Shown here: positions 15,752 to 22,956 of the stretch, piece after piece
Numbering within the stretch: position 1 is the stretch's first letter
How the letters are laid out: every line of letters starts with the position of its first letter
Origin: an uncultured Eisenbergiella sp.
GTDB lineage: Bacteria; Bacillota; Clostridia; Lachnospirales; Lachnospiraceae
Reading direction: 5' to 3'
NCBI GenBank assembly: GCA_948960675.1
Contig: CARDPF010000008.1
Coordinates: 1-22,956, forward strand
Length of the DNA: 22,956 nucleotides
The notes under the pieces: generated by a model
What the model saw: only the letters and a program-made list of their open reading frames with translations
Databases searched by the model: none
What the model was told of the DNA's origin: nothing
Position numbers and translations under genes: made by a program

Positions 15752-16807
15752 ATGGCAGGAATGGTAGAGGAGAAAAGAAGACAGTTGGTTGCAGCCCTGT
15801 TTCCGGAAGGGATACCGCGCCTTTGGTGTCCGCCGATTACACAGTATGGGGCAGACGGCAGACTGGATCCCCAAAGAACCCGAAAGCATTTGCGCTTTCT
15901 GTGCAGGACAGTCCGCACATTTTTGCTATTCGGTTCCACCGGGGACGGCTGGGAACTTTCGGACACGGAAAAAAAGGAAATGTTGCTTTTTTATGCCGGG
16001 GAAGCACGGCAATTGGGATTTCGGATGCTGATCGGTGTGCTGGAACCAAATAAAGGGGCGGCTGCCCGGGAAATGGGGAAATGGGTGGCATGGATGCAGG
16101 AAACCACCGGAAAAAAGGACGCTACAGAGGCGATGGCGCAGATGCATGTGTGCGGCTTTACGGTTTGCCCACCAAAGGGGGCCGGTCTTTCCCAGCAGGA
16201 GATCGGGCAGGAATTGGAGGGGATGCTCAGGCTGGGATATCCCACGGTTTTGTACCAGCTGCCCCAGATTACGTGCAATGAAATGGAACCTTTGACCGTG
16301 CAGGGGCTGGCGCAGGGCTATCCGAATTTTTATATGTTCAAGGATACCAGCGGTCAGGATGCGGTGGTTTGCTCCGGCTTGTCTTTCGGCGGCGTATTTT
16401 TTGTCAGGGGAGCGGAAGGGGATTATGAAAAGTGGTCCGCCTTAAGCGGCGGATGCTACGACGGATTTTTGCTGAGCAGTGCGAATACCTTCGGAAACAG
16501 GCTTTTGGCGACGCTGGAGGCATTGCGGAAGGGAGGGCGGGAAGAGGCGGCCCAAAATTCCGCTGTTGTGGCAGATATCATAGGGAAGGTCTTTGCCGCC
16601 ACAGAAAGCTTGGAGGGCGGAAACGTGTTTGCCAACGCCAACAAATGTATTGACCACATTTTGGCCTATGGGGAAGCGTGGGGGGAGCATGGAAGCCCGA
16701 TGCGCCATTGTGGGGAATGTATTCCCCTGGATTATCTGGAAAAGACATATGCGGTTTTGCGGGATGCAGGAGAGGTTCCCAAACAGGGGTACTGCATGGA
16801 AGGTTAA
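15752..16807 (+). CDS. DapA-family (dihydrodipicolinate synthase/KDG aldolase-like) lyase
   Basis: A 351-residue class I aldolase of the DHDPS/N-acetylneuraminate lyase superfamily. The Schiff-base lysine is K197 in MFKDTSG and the catalytic Tyr is Y168 in VLYQLP. The phosphate/carboxylate-binding motif is GSTGDG (61-66) in place of the usual G(S/T)TGE. It is longer than the usual 290-310 residues, with a lengthened stretch around 100-145 (GKWVAWMQETTGKKD...) and a C-terminal extension, so it is probably not the lysine-biosynthesis enzyme. Next to a sugar-acid dehydratase, the expected job is cleavage of a 2-keto-3-deoxy acid to pyruvate and an aldehyde; a dehydratase role is also known in this superfamily. 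GGAGG lies between the upstream stop and ATG, and the two genes are surely co-transcribed. Confidence 0.9.
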   Translation: MAGMVEEKRRQLVAALFPEGIPRLWCPPITQYGADGRLDPQRTRKHLRFLCRTVRTFLLFGSTGDGWELSDTEKKEMLLFYAGEARQLGFRMLIGVLEPNKGAAAREMGKWVAWMQETTGKKDATEAMAQMHVCGFTVCPPKGAGLSQQEIGQELEGMLRLGYPTVLYQLPQITCNEMEPLTVQGLAQGYPNFYMFKDTSGQDAVVCSGLSFGGVFFVRGAEGDYEKWSALSGGCYDGFLLSSANTFGNRLLATLEALRKGGREEAAQNSAVVADIIGKVFAATESLEGGNVFANANKCIDHILAYGEAWGEHGSPMRHCGECIPLDYLEKTYAVLRDAGEVPKQGYCMEG

Positions 16808-16926
16808 CAGACGGGGCTTAAGTTGCGGTCCGGTAAAAAGGAGAGAGGGAAAGCCGGCGGCAATTAAGTATAGAAAAAGCGATATACATTGGGAAGTCTG
16901 GAACGACAGACGGAAGGGAGCAGAGA

Positions 16927-18318
16927 ATGAAAAAGAAGTTACTTAGCAGCTTACTGGCCATGGCATTGACAGCGGCAGCGCTATCCGGCTGCGGCAATGC
17001 AGGACAGACCAAACAGGATCCGGCGCCGGGGCAGTCTGCGGAAAGCGAAGCGCCAAAGCAGGACGCGCAGGAGCCTGGGGGGCAGGAGGAGACGGCGGAT
17101 AAGCCTTACGCGGGAACCACGGTGCTCATGAACTTAAATACGCCGTCGGAATCCGTCCGGGAAAAATTCGACGCCTGGCTTGCGGATTTACAGGCGAGGG
17201 TGATGGAGGAGACCGGAATTGAGTTAAAGGTGGAGATGGTTTCCTGGGGCGATTACTTAAACAAGCACCTGACCTCCATTGCCAGCCAGGAAGGCCCCGA
17301 TATCATACAGATGGGCTCCAGCGTGCCTCCGGTTATAGCGGCAGCGGGCGGCCTGCTTGACCTGACTCCTTATATGGACGGGCTTGGCGGAATGGATGTG
17401 TACTGCGACGTGGGAAAATATTACTGTTCCTGGGACGGTAAAATGATGGCGATTCCCTGGGGCGGTGGCGGACGTGAGATGTACTTTAATAAGGACATTT
17501 TTGACGCCGCAGGGCTGGAATATCCGACCAACGACTGGACCTTTGAGGAATTTGAACAGAATGCCAAGGCGCTCACGGAGCATATGGGAAAACCTGCCCT
17601 TGCCCTGATGGGAAGCGCGAATGACACCACCTATTATTTTTGGTCCCAGCTTGTCACCGACGGCGGCGCCGTGCTGAGCGACGACATGACAAAAGCCCGC
17701 TTTAACGAGCAGGAGGGCGTGGATGCGGTGATGCGCATTGTGGACATGTATAAAAACGGGTATATCCCTTCCTCCTTTGCGGAGAGCACGGTGGACGATA
17801 TCCTTCCCACCTTTATCAACGGGGAAGTGGCGATGGCTTACGGCAGCGCCAGCTGGTGGCAGGATTTGGTGGCGAACATGGAAGGAAACTGGGGAACCGT
17901 TGCAATGCCGGTGGGCAAAGCGGGACTGGCCAACGGAACCGTGACCATGAGCGCGTTCGGCATCATGAGTTATACCAAAAACCCCGAGGCATCGGCGGAG
18001 GTGCTTAAAATTTTGGCAAGCCCCGAGGAAATCGTGAAATCCACGGCGATCCTTGGCTGGATTCCTTTCCGGACGGATTTGGAAAACGATCCCGCCTATG
18101 CGGACAACCCTGCAAAGGATACGTTCTTCTATGTGGCAAAAGAAAGCAAGGCATATATTCCCCAGTATCAGGCGATTTCGACCGTGCTTTCCACATCGAC
18201 TAAGTATTTGAACGGAATTTTCACACAGGCGGTAACCGGGGAAGTGGATGAGGCATATGTGAAACAGCAGTTGGATGCGCTGGCCACGGAAGTGGATAAC
18301 GTACTTGCGGAGAATTGA
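16927..18318 (+). CDS. ABC transporter substrate-binding lipoprotein (family 1, sugar type)
   Basis: A 463-residue extracellular solute-binding protein. The signal peptide MKKKLLSSLLAMALTAAALSGC ends in a lipobox (LSGC), so C22 would be lipidated and anchor the protein outside the membrane. A Glu/Gln/Pro/Ala-rich spacer (about 25-58) follows, then the mature binding domain with features of family 1 binding proteins (PDIIQMGSSVPPVIAAAG; an aromatic-rich region around YYCSWDGKMMAIPWGGGGREMYFNKD; MAYGSASWW). It captures the substrate for the two permeases downstream. GGGAG lies several bases before ATG. A 119-base gap without an obvious promoter separates it from the lyase, and a hairpin follows its stop, consistent with the binding protein being made in excess. 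The ligand is likely a carbohydrate or sugar acid. Confidence 0.94.
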   Translation: MKKKLLSSLLAMALTAAALSGCGNAGQTKQDPAPGQSAESEAPKQDAQEPGGQEETADKPYAGTTVLMNLNTPSESVREKFDAWLADLQARVMEETGIELKVEMVSWGDYLNKHLTSIASQEGPDIIQMGSSVPPVIAAAGGLLDLTPYMDGLGGMDVYCDVGKYYCSWDGKMMAIPWGGGGREMYFNKDIFDAAGLEYPTNDWTFEEFEQNAKALTEHMGKPALALMGSANDTTYYFWSQLVTDGGAVLSDDMTKARFNEQEGVDAVMRIVDMYKNGYIPSSFAESTVDDILPTFINGEVAMAYGSASWWQDLVANMEGNWGTVAMPVGKAGLANGTVTMSAFGIMSYTKNPEASAEVLKILASPEEIVKSTAILGWIPFRTDLENDPAYADNPAKDTFFYVAKESKAYIPQYQAISTVLSTSTKYLNGIFTQAVTGEVDEAYVKQQLDALATEVDNVLAEN

Positions 18319-18343
18319 TAAAAACGATCCGTATGAAAACGGT

Positions 18344-18369
18344 GGCCGGGAGGAAATATCCTTCCGGCC
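18344..18369 (+). promoter_or_regulatory. Intercistronic hairpin between binding protein and permease genes
   Basis: GGCCGGGAGGA (18344-18354), loop AATA, TCCTTCCGGCC (18359-18369): an 11-bp stem with one G-U pair and no T-run after it. Stable hairpins in this position commonly protect the upstream message from 3' exonucleases and raise binding-protein level over permeases. Confidence 0.65.
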
Positions 18370-18394
18370 GCTGATTGCAGAAAGGGGGCGCCTG

Positions 18395-19294
18395 GTGAAA
18401 AAAAAGAAACAGAAGGTAGGGGTATGGATCCTGCCTGCGCTGGTGAGCATGTCCATCATTCAGTTTTTACCCGGATTTGTTTCCATTTTCATGGGGTTTA
18501 CCAATCTTGGGGTACAAAACATTACAAACATTGGGAGTACCAAATTTGTCGGACTGCGTAACTTTATCGGGATATTTAAAAAGGGGACCGTGACCGGCAA
18601 CCAGTTCATGATTTCTTTGCTGGGAACGCTGGAATATACATTTTTGGCCACGGTGGTTACATTTTTGTTCGGGCTGGGGCTGGCGCTTTTATTAAACCAG
18701 GACTTTAGGGGAAGGGCGTTTGTACGGGCGGCCCTTATCGTACCATGGATTGTGCCGGGGGTGGTTGCCGCGTTTATCTGGCGCCTGATGTTTTTGAGCG
18801 ATTACGGCGTGATCAACAAGCTGCTGCGCCATGCCGGGCTGATAAAAGAAAATATATTTTGGCTGTTGGAGGATAAGGCGCTCATGAGTCTGGTGATCGC
18901 CCATTTGTGGTCTAACCTGCCCTTTGTCATGATTTCGATATTGGCGGCGCTGCAGACGATATCGGAGGAATTGTATGAGGCGTGTAAAATAGACGGCGGC
19001 AATGTGTTCCAGCGGTTCTGGTATATTACGGTTCCTGGTATTAAAAATGTTTCGGTTATGATCGTATTGCTTTCGTTCATCAAGGGGGCGGGGGAATTTA
19101 CGCTGCCTTACGTGATGTACGGAAGGTCGGCGCCGCCCGGAAAAGCGAATCTGATATCCATCCTTGTCTATCAGACGTCTTTCCAGACCTGGGAATTCGG
19201 ACAGGGCGCCGCAATGTCGTGCGTGGTTTTGGTCATTATGCTGTTGCTTGCGGTCCTCTATATGCGGCTCGCAATGCAGGAGGAAAAGGAATAG
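18395..19294 (+). CDS. ABC transporter permease, sugar type (MalF-like)
   Basis: A 299-residue inner-membrane permease of the carbohydrate uptake transporter-1 type. It has about six hydrophobic helices, the first starting at VGVWILPALVSMSIIQFLPG. The EAA loop that contacts the ATPase is at about 191-216 (EELYEACKIDGG...FWYITVPGI). The start is taken as GTG 18395 (MKKKKQKVGVW), with AAAGGGGG six bases upstream. An open frame extends back to 18275 inside the binding-protein gene, but those 40 residues are charged, overlap the hairpin, and do not look like permease. The next permease follows ten bases after its stop. Confidence 0.93.
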   Translation: MKKKKQKVGVWILPALVSMSIIQFLPGFVSIFMGFTNLGVQNITNIGSTKFVGLRNFIGIFKKGTVTGNQFMISLLGTLEYTFLATVVTFLFGLGLALLLNQDFRGRAFVRAALIVPWIVPGVVAAFIWRLMFLSDYGVINKLLRHAGLIKENIFWLLEDKALMSLVIAHLWSNLPFVMISILAALQTISEELYEACKIDGGNVFQRFWYITVPGIKNVSVMIVLLSFIKGAGEFTLPYVMYGRSAPPGKANLISILVYQTSFQTWEFGQGAAMSCVVLVIMLLLAVLYMRLAMQEEKE

Positions 19295-19304
19295 GGGGCA
19301 AAGC

Positions 19305-20162
19305 ATGAAACGGACAAAAATTTTAAAGATAGCGGCAAAAACCGGCTTTGCTCTGGCCCTTTTGGCGTACCTGACTTTTGCGCTTTTTCCCTTTTTCGTG
19401 ATGGTGTCGATGTCATTTTCGAGTAAGTTTGCGATTATGGGAAGCGATACGCCCATTTGGCCTAAAAATCCGATCCTGACAAATTACAAAAGAATGTGGG
19501 AGGTCGTCCCGCTTTTAAAATACATCAAAAACAGTCTCATCGTCTGTGCGGCTACGGTGGTGTTTTCCCTGCTGATGTCCGTGCCCGCCTCCTATGCGCT
19601 TAGCCGGTTTAGGTTCCGGGGAAAAAAGACGTTTTCGGTTTCCATTTTGGCAACCCAGCTGTTCCCGGGCATTACCATGCTTTTGCCCATTTACCTGATG
19701 TATGTGAATTTTACAAAGCTTACGGGGATTCCCATGACAAAAACCCTGCACGGGCTTGTAATCGCGTTTGCCACCTTTGGCATTCCCTATTCCATCTGGA
19801 TGCTGAAAAGCTATTTTGACAGCATTCCGGACGAATTGGAGCAGGCGGCGATGATCGACGGGTGTTCCCGGACAAAGGCGATGGTAAAGGTGGTGCTGCC
19901 GTTGGTAGTGCCGGGGATGGTTGCCACGGGATTATATGTTTTTTTGCTGGCGTGGAATAATATTTTGTTTGCGGGTGTGCTGACGGACCAGGCGACGCGT
20001 ACTTTTGCCACGGGGCTGCAGGAATTTGCTTCCGAGTCCTCCACGGAGTACGGGCTTTTGATGGCGGCGTGCTCCGTGACGACAATACCGATCGTGGCGC
20101 TGTTCTTCGCGTTCCAGAAATACTTTGTGGGCGGAATGACGGGCGGCGCGGTAAAGGGCTGA
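19305..20162 (+). CDS. ABC transporter permease, sugar type (MalG-like)
   Basis: A 285-residue permease, partner of the preceding one. It has the usual six-helix pattern, starting with a positively charged tail (MKRTKILKIAAK) and a first helix at 13-36. The EAA loop is at about 176-204 (DELEQAAMIDGCSRTKAMVKVVLPLVVPG). The ATG at 19305 has AGGGGG six bases upstream; the longer frame from 19164 overlaps the upstream gene and is not credible. No ATP-binding subunit is encoded in the operon, so the pair must use a shared MsmK/MalK-type ATPase encoded elsewhere, as is common in Firmicutes. Confidence 0.94.
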   Translation: MKRTKILKIAAKTGFALALLAYLTFALFPFFVMVSMSFSSKFAIMGSDTPIWPKNPILTNYKRMWEVVPLLKYIKNSLIVCAATVVFSLLMSVPASYALSRFRFRGKKTFSVSILATQLFPGITMLLPIYLMYVNFTKLTGIPMTKTLHGLVIAFATFGIPYSIWMLKSYFDSIPDELEQAAMIDGCSRTKAMVKVVLPLVVPGMVATGLYVFLLAWNNILFAGVLTDQATRTFATGLQEFASESSTEYGLLMAACSVTTIPIVALFFAFQKYFVGGMTGGAVKG

Positions 20163-20203
20163 TAAGCTTGGGCGCAGGATATGGCGCGGAAAAGAGGATG
20201 GTC

Positions 20204-21577
20204 ATGGCGGAAGAATATGATGTGGTAAGTTGTGGGGGAATGGGTACGGCATCCGGAAACGGAATCGAACACGCGGGAAAATTTATCGCCCAAAAGGGGG
20301 AGGATTTTGATGTCATTGTAGCGGGAGGCGGCCCGGCGGGTATCGGCGCAGCAGTAGCGGCGGCCCTGCAGGGGGCGAAAACGCTGTTGCTGGAGGCCCA
20401 AAGCACCTTGGGGGGAGTGGCGGCCTCTGCGATGTGGATGCCGGTCAACCGTATCACCCTCTGGGGGGTGACGCCGGAGGGCGGAAAGAGGGGCGGCGTG
20501 CATGATCTTTTTGTGGATGCGGTCCGCAGCTACGGGGCGCATGCATATTCCGAGCGCCGCCATCCTGCCACCGATATGCGGGGCGGTTTGAGCATCCACC
20601 CGGAATACCTCAAAATGGCGTGTTTCCGGTTGCTGGAGCAGAGCGGATGCAAGTACCGGCTGTACAGTCCGGTGACGGGAGTCATCAAGAAGGAAAACTG
20701 CCTGACAGGCGTGAAGGTGGTGACGAAGGACGGGGAGGAATCCTTTAACGGAAAAATGATCATAGACTGCACCGGCGACGGGGATGTTTCCATGCAGGCG
20801 GGCGTGAGAATGTATAAAGGACGGGAGTCGGACGGAAGGATGCTGCCGCCCGCGCTTTTGTGGACGGTCACGAACGTGGACATACAGAAGTTTTTCCGGT
20901 TTTTTACGGGGGAGAGGGCGCGCTTTGACGAGATGGTCTCCTGTGCCAGGGCGGAAGGATACATCACCTGCAAGTGGTATGATTTTGACGAAACTTCCCT
21001 GCCGGACACCGTAAACGTCAATAACGGCGGTGTGGACGACTGGGGGAATGTGGATATGACGCAGGAAGCGGACATGACGCTGGCCGAACGGCTGGGTATT
21101 CAGGCGGCGCTGGATTTTTGTACCTTCGCCCGCAAAATGCGGATGCCGGGCATGGAGGACTGCTGCCTGATGCGGGCGGGATACCGCGTCGCGGTCCGGG
21201 ATACGCGGCGCATCGAAGCACAATACCGGATCACCCATGAGGATGCGCTAAACGCACCGGAGTTTCCGGATATCGTATCCCGCAGATATGGGTTTATCGA
21301 CGCGGTCGGTTATTACGCCGCGCAGATGGTATCCGGTCATGCCTATCCTTACCGCTGTCTGGTTCCGGTGGGAGTGGATAATCTGCTGACGGCGGGAAGG
21401 TGTGCGGGCGCGACCCATTTAGGGTTTGCCTCCGGCAGGGGAATGGGGGAAAACATGGGGATGGGACAGGCGGCGGGAATCGCGGCCGCAGAGGCCATAC
21501 GCCAGAAAAAGACGCCTGCCCAAATCGACGTTAAGCCCGTGCAGGATATTTTGCGCTCCATGGGGGTGCGGCTGTAA
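20204..21577 (+). CDS. FAD-dependent oxidoreductase (FAD_oxidored family)
   Basis: A flavoprotein of 457 residues from the chosen start. The dinucleotide-binding motif is DVIVAGGGPAGIGAAVAAA (GGGPAG at 41-46), with the ribose-binding E64 in LLLE and then STLGGVA. A second FAD region is IIDCTGDGDVS, and the C-terminal FAD motif is NLLTAGRCAGATHLGFASGRGMGENMGMGQAAG. This family often sits beside sugar transport and catabolism genes, and its substrates are mostly unknown. ATG 20204 is preferred because AGAGG lies six bases upstream; ATG 20198 is also in frame. The roughly 35 residues before the FAD motif are unusual and partly echo it (EEYDVVSCGG against EDFDVIVAGGG). It is the last gene of the operon, 41 bases after the permease, and probably oxidises the substrate or an intermediate. 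Confidence 0.88.
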   Translation: MAEEYDVVSCGGMGTASGNGIEHAGKFIAQKGEDFDVIVAGGGPAGIGAAVAAALQGAKTLLLEAQSTLGGVAASAMWMPVNRITLWGVTPEGGKRGGVHDLFVDAVRSYGAHAYSERRHPATDMRGGLSIHPEYLKMACFRLLEQSGCKYRLYSPVTGVIKKENCLTGVKVVTKDGEESFNGKMIIDCTGDGDVSMQAGVRMYKGRESDGRMLPPALLWTVTNVDIQKFFRFFTGERARFDEMVSCARAEGYITCKWYDFDETSLPDTVNVNNGGVDDWGNVDMTQEADMTLAERLGIQAALDFCTFARKMRMPGMEDCCLMRAGYRVAVRDTRRIEAQYRITHEDALNAPEFPDIVSRRYGFIDAVGYYAAQMVSGHAYPYRCLVPVGVDNLLTAGRCAGATHLGFASGRGMGENMGMGQAAGIAAAEAIRQKKTPAQIDVKPVQDILRSMGVRL

Positions 21578-21593
21578 CAGTTTTGGCCGCATT

Positions 21594-22760
21594 TTAATGA
21601 CGGGAGAAAAGTTTTTTTGCTTTGTGGGAGGTCAGAATCATGACCGCATAATAGGCAAGGACATAAAAAGGAAAAACGCCCATACCGCAGCGCTGGCCCA
21701 GTATGCCGCAGGCGGCAGGGGCGAGCATAATGCCGATGTAGGAGGCCGCCATCTGCGTTCCCATGACCGCAGGGGAGGCCTCTTTTCCGAAATTATGCGG
21801 CGTCAGGTAGTTAAAATTGGGAAACAGGGGGCCGTTGCCAAGACCTGTTAAAAAGAGGGCAATAGCGGCAAAGACGGCCGGAAGCGGGAGCAGGAGAAAC
21901 AGGATGGCAATGCCCAGTACGCTTTGTGCGATCTGAATGATCCTAAAGCTGTCCATCCGGGTGGCCAGCAGACCGGACAAAAACCGTCCCAATGCCATGC
22001 CTGCGTAATAATACATTACCATCCGGGCGGCATGCTGGGGTGGCATTTGCCGGGACTCTACCAGAAAGGTGGCGCCCCAGCCGCCGCAGGTGTATTCGAT
22101 GGCACAGGAGGTCAAAAACAGACACCACATCAGCCGGATGCCCGGAAGTTTCGCGATCTGTTTGAACGTGAGAGGATGCGATATCGGGGCGTCTTTTTTT
22201 GTTGGGCCCGCATGCGCCAGCTTCCATAGGGGGAGGGTGAAAAGCAAAAGCAGGGCAATGCAAAGCTGGAAAAGGCAGGCGATCCGGTATCCGTCCTGCC
22301 ATCCATGGCGTCCGCTGATGACAAGGGAGAGGATGTAGGGGCTGACGGATACACCGATGCCGTAAAAGCAGTGAAGAAAACTCATGTGCGCGGCCGAGTA
22401 GTGTATGGCCACATAGTTGTTGAGGGCCGTATCAATGGCTCCGGCCCCAAGTCCCAGCGGGACGGCAAACAGACACATCCAAAACAGGTTTTGGGAACAG
22501 GAAAAACCCCAAAGCGCCGCAGCCGTCATGGCCGTGCTGAGAAACGAGATTTTTCCGGTTCCAAAGTGCCGGATGACGCGCGCGCTGGCCATGCTGGAAG
22601 CTACGGTTCCGCAGGAAATGATCACGGTCACAAAGCTGGCGTAGGAAATGGGAAGCCCAAATTCGGCGTAGATGGCGGGCCATGCTGTCCCGAAAAGGGA
22701 ATCCGGGATGCCAAGGCCGATAAAGGCAATATAGATAATAAACAATAGTACAGTAACCAT
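21594..22760 (-). CDS. Major facilitator superfamily (MFS) transporter
   Basis: A 388-residue polytopic membrane protein with two halves of about six helices and a cytosolic loop near 185-210 (KLAHAGPTKKDAPISHP). The first helices carry GLGIPDSLFGTAWPAI, seen in sugar-type MFS proteins, and a motif-A-like loop (ARVIRHFGTGKIS, about 60-72). The C-terminal half has GLGNGPLFPNFNYLTP, also seen in hexose/fucose-permease-like members. AAGGAG lies five bases before ATG. It converges on the FAD oxidoreductase with only 16 bases between stops, so it is a separate transcription unit. It could import a sugar or related metabolite or export a product; the direction is not decidable. Confidence 0.92.
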   Translation of the reverse strand: MVTVLLFIIYIAFIGLGIPDSLFGTAWPAIYAEFGLPISYASFVTVIISCGTVASSMASARVIRHFGTGKISFLSTAMTAAALWGFSCSQNLFWMCLFAVPLGLGAGAIDTALNNYVAIHYSAAHMSFLHCFYGIGVSVSPYILSLVISGRHGWQDGYRIACLFQLCIALLLLFTLPLWKLAHAGPTKKDAPISHPLTFKQIAKLPGIRLMWCLFLTSCAIEYTCGGWGATFLVESRQMPPQHAARMVMYYYAGMALGRFLSGLLATRMDSFRIIQIAQSVLGIAILFLLLPLPAVFAAIALFLTGLGNGPLFPNFNYLTPHNFGKEASPAVMGTQMAASYIGIMLAPAACGILGQRCGMGVFPFYVLAYYAVMILTSHKAKKLFSRH

Positions 22761-22915
22761 GGTTGCTCCTTCCGTCCAAACTGCTAAAGCTGTTTTTATG
22801 CTACTCTATGTCAGGAAAAAAGGCAAGTGCAAGCGTTCAATTCCACTCCTCCCCTCCCGGCGTCCATGGACGGGAAAACAAGACGCTTGTTTGATGGAAA
22901 GGAAAGGAGTATAAT
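22761..22915. promoter_or_regulatory. Divergent control region at right edge
   Basis: Contains a perfect 12-bp palindrome CGTCCATGGACG (22861-22872) and a spaced inverted pair CAAGCGT (22830-22836) / ACGCTTG (22883-22889). On the plus strand TTGTTT (22887-22892), 17 bases, TATAAT (22910-22915) looks like a promoter but abuts the ATG of the next gene. MFS promoter elements on the minus strand are weak. Confidence 0.4.
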
Positions 22916-22956
22916 ATGGATTGTGAATACCGGCGGCGGTTGCGGGGCGCTGGGCG
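22916..22956 (+). CDS. Start of an unidentified gene, cut by window edge
   Basis: ATG preceded by AAAGGAG with seven bases between GGAG and the start, encoding MDCEYRRRLRGAG before the window ends. It is divergent from the MFS gene. Too little is visible to name a family; a regulator of the MFS gene would fit the position, but that is a guess. A TATAAT directly before the ATG raises the alternative that this is a promoter and the real start is further right. Confidence 0.45.
   Translation, partial: MDCEYRRRLRGAG

Noticed and set aside
16808..16926. Separate promoter for the binding-protein gene
   Set aside because: AT-rich pieces such as GATATACATT occur, but no -35/-10 pair with proper spacing was found. 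A short GTCTG/CAGAC hairpin at 16896-16911 is too small to interpret.
18275..18394. 40-residue N-terminal extension of the first permease
   Set aside because: It overlaps the binding-protein gene and the intercistronic hairpin and does not resemble permease sequence. GTG at 18395 has its own ribosome binding site.
19811..21238. 475-codon open frame antisense to the permease and FAD oxidoreductase
   Set aside because: It covers two well-supported genes on the other strand and shows no domain or start signal.

Overview
The window looks like a chromosomal segment of an anaerobic Firmicute, most likely a gut-type Clostridia/Lachnospiraceae. The grounds are strong AGGAGG-type ribosome binding sites, AT-rich intergenic promoters beside moderately GC-rich genes, several GTG/TTG starts, and a typical gene set (paired GH31 glycosidases, HelD, HxlR and IclR regulators, a binding-protein-dependent sugar-type ABC importer without its own ATPase). 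Genus-level assignment is not possible from the sequence alone. No rRNA, tRNA, CRISPR array, transposase, integrase or phage gene was seen.

Layout. (1) 1-3856: two tandem GH31 alpha-glycosidases, the first cut by the window edge. (2) 3883-7243: an HxlR-type regulator divergent from a copper-type P1B ATPase (CopA) that has a second heavy-metal domain fused at its C-terminus. The regulator has a Cys/His/Met-rich tail, and the last domain of copA is preceded by its own Shine-Dalgarno and ATG. (3) 7278-10787: two strong terminator hairpins, then a HelD-like helicase. Its C-terminus continues in the same frame into what looks like the N-terminal beta-sandwich domain of a GH31 glycosidase without the catalytic barrel. 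(4) 10870-12335: a promoter and a sodium:neurotransmitter-symporter family transporter, closed by a very long hairpin. (5) 12555-21577: an IclR regulator divergent from an apparent catabolic operon: D-2-hydroxyacid dehydrogenase, mandelate-racemase-type dehydratase, DapA-family lyase, ABC binding lipoprotein, two permeases and an FAD-dependent oxidoreductase. (6) 21594-22760: a convergent MFS transporter, and at the right edge the first codons of another gene.

How the genes may work together. The IclR-linked cluster reads as uptake and breakdown of a sugar acid or similar polyhydroxy acid. The ABC importer brings it in, the enolase-superfamily enzyme dehydrates it to a 2-keto-3-deoxy acid, the DapA-family enzyme cleaves that to pyruvate plus an aldehyde, and the two redox enzymes act on substrate or products. 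The exact substrate cannot be read from the sequence. The copA/HxlR pair is a likely copper-efflux unit. The observations most worth following up are the HelD-GH31-domain fusion, the built-in CopZ-like start inside copA, the Cys-rich tail of the HxlR regulator, and the inverted repeats in the IclR/dehydrogenase intergenic region.
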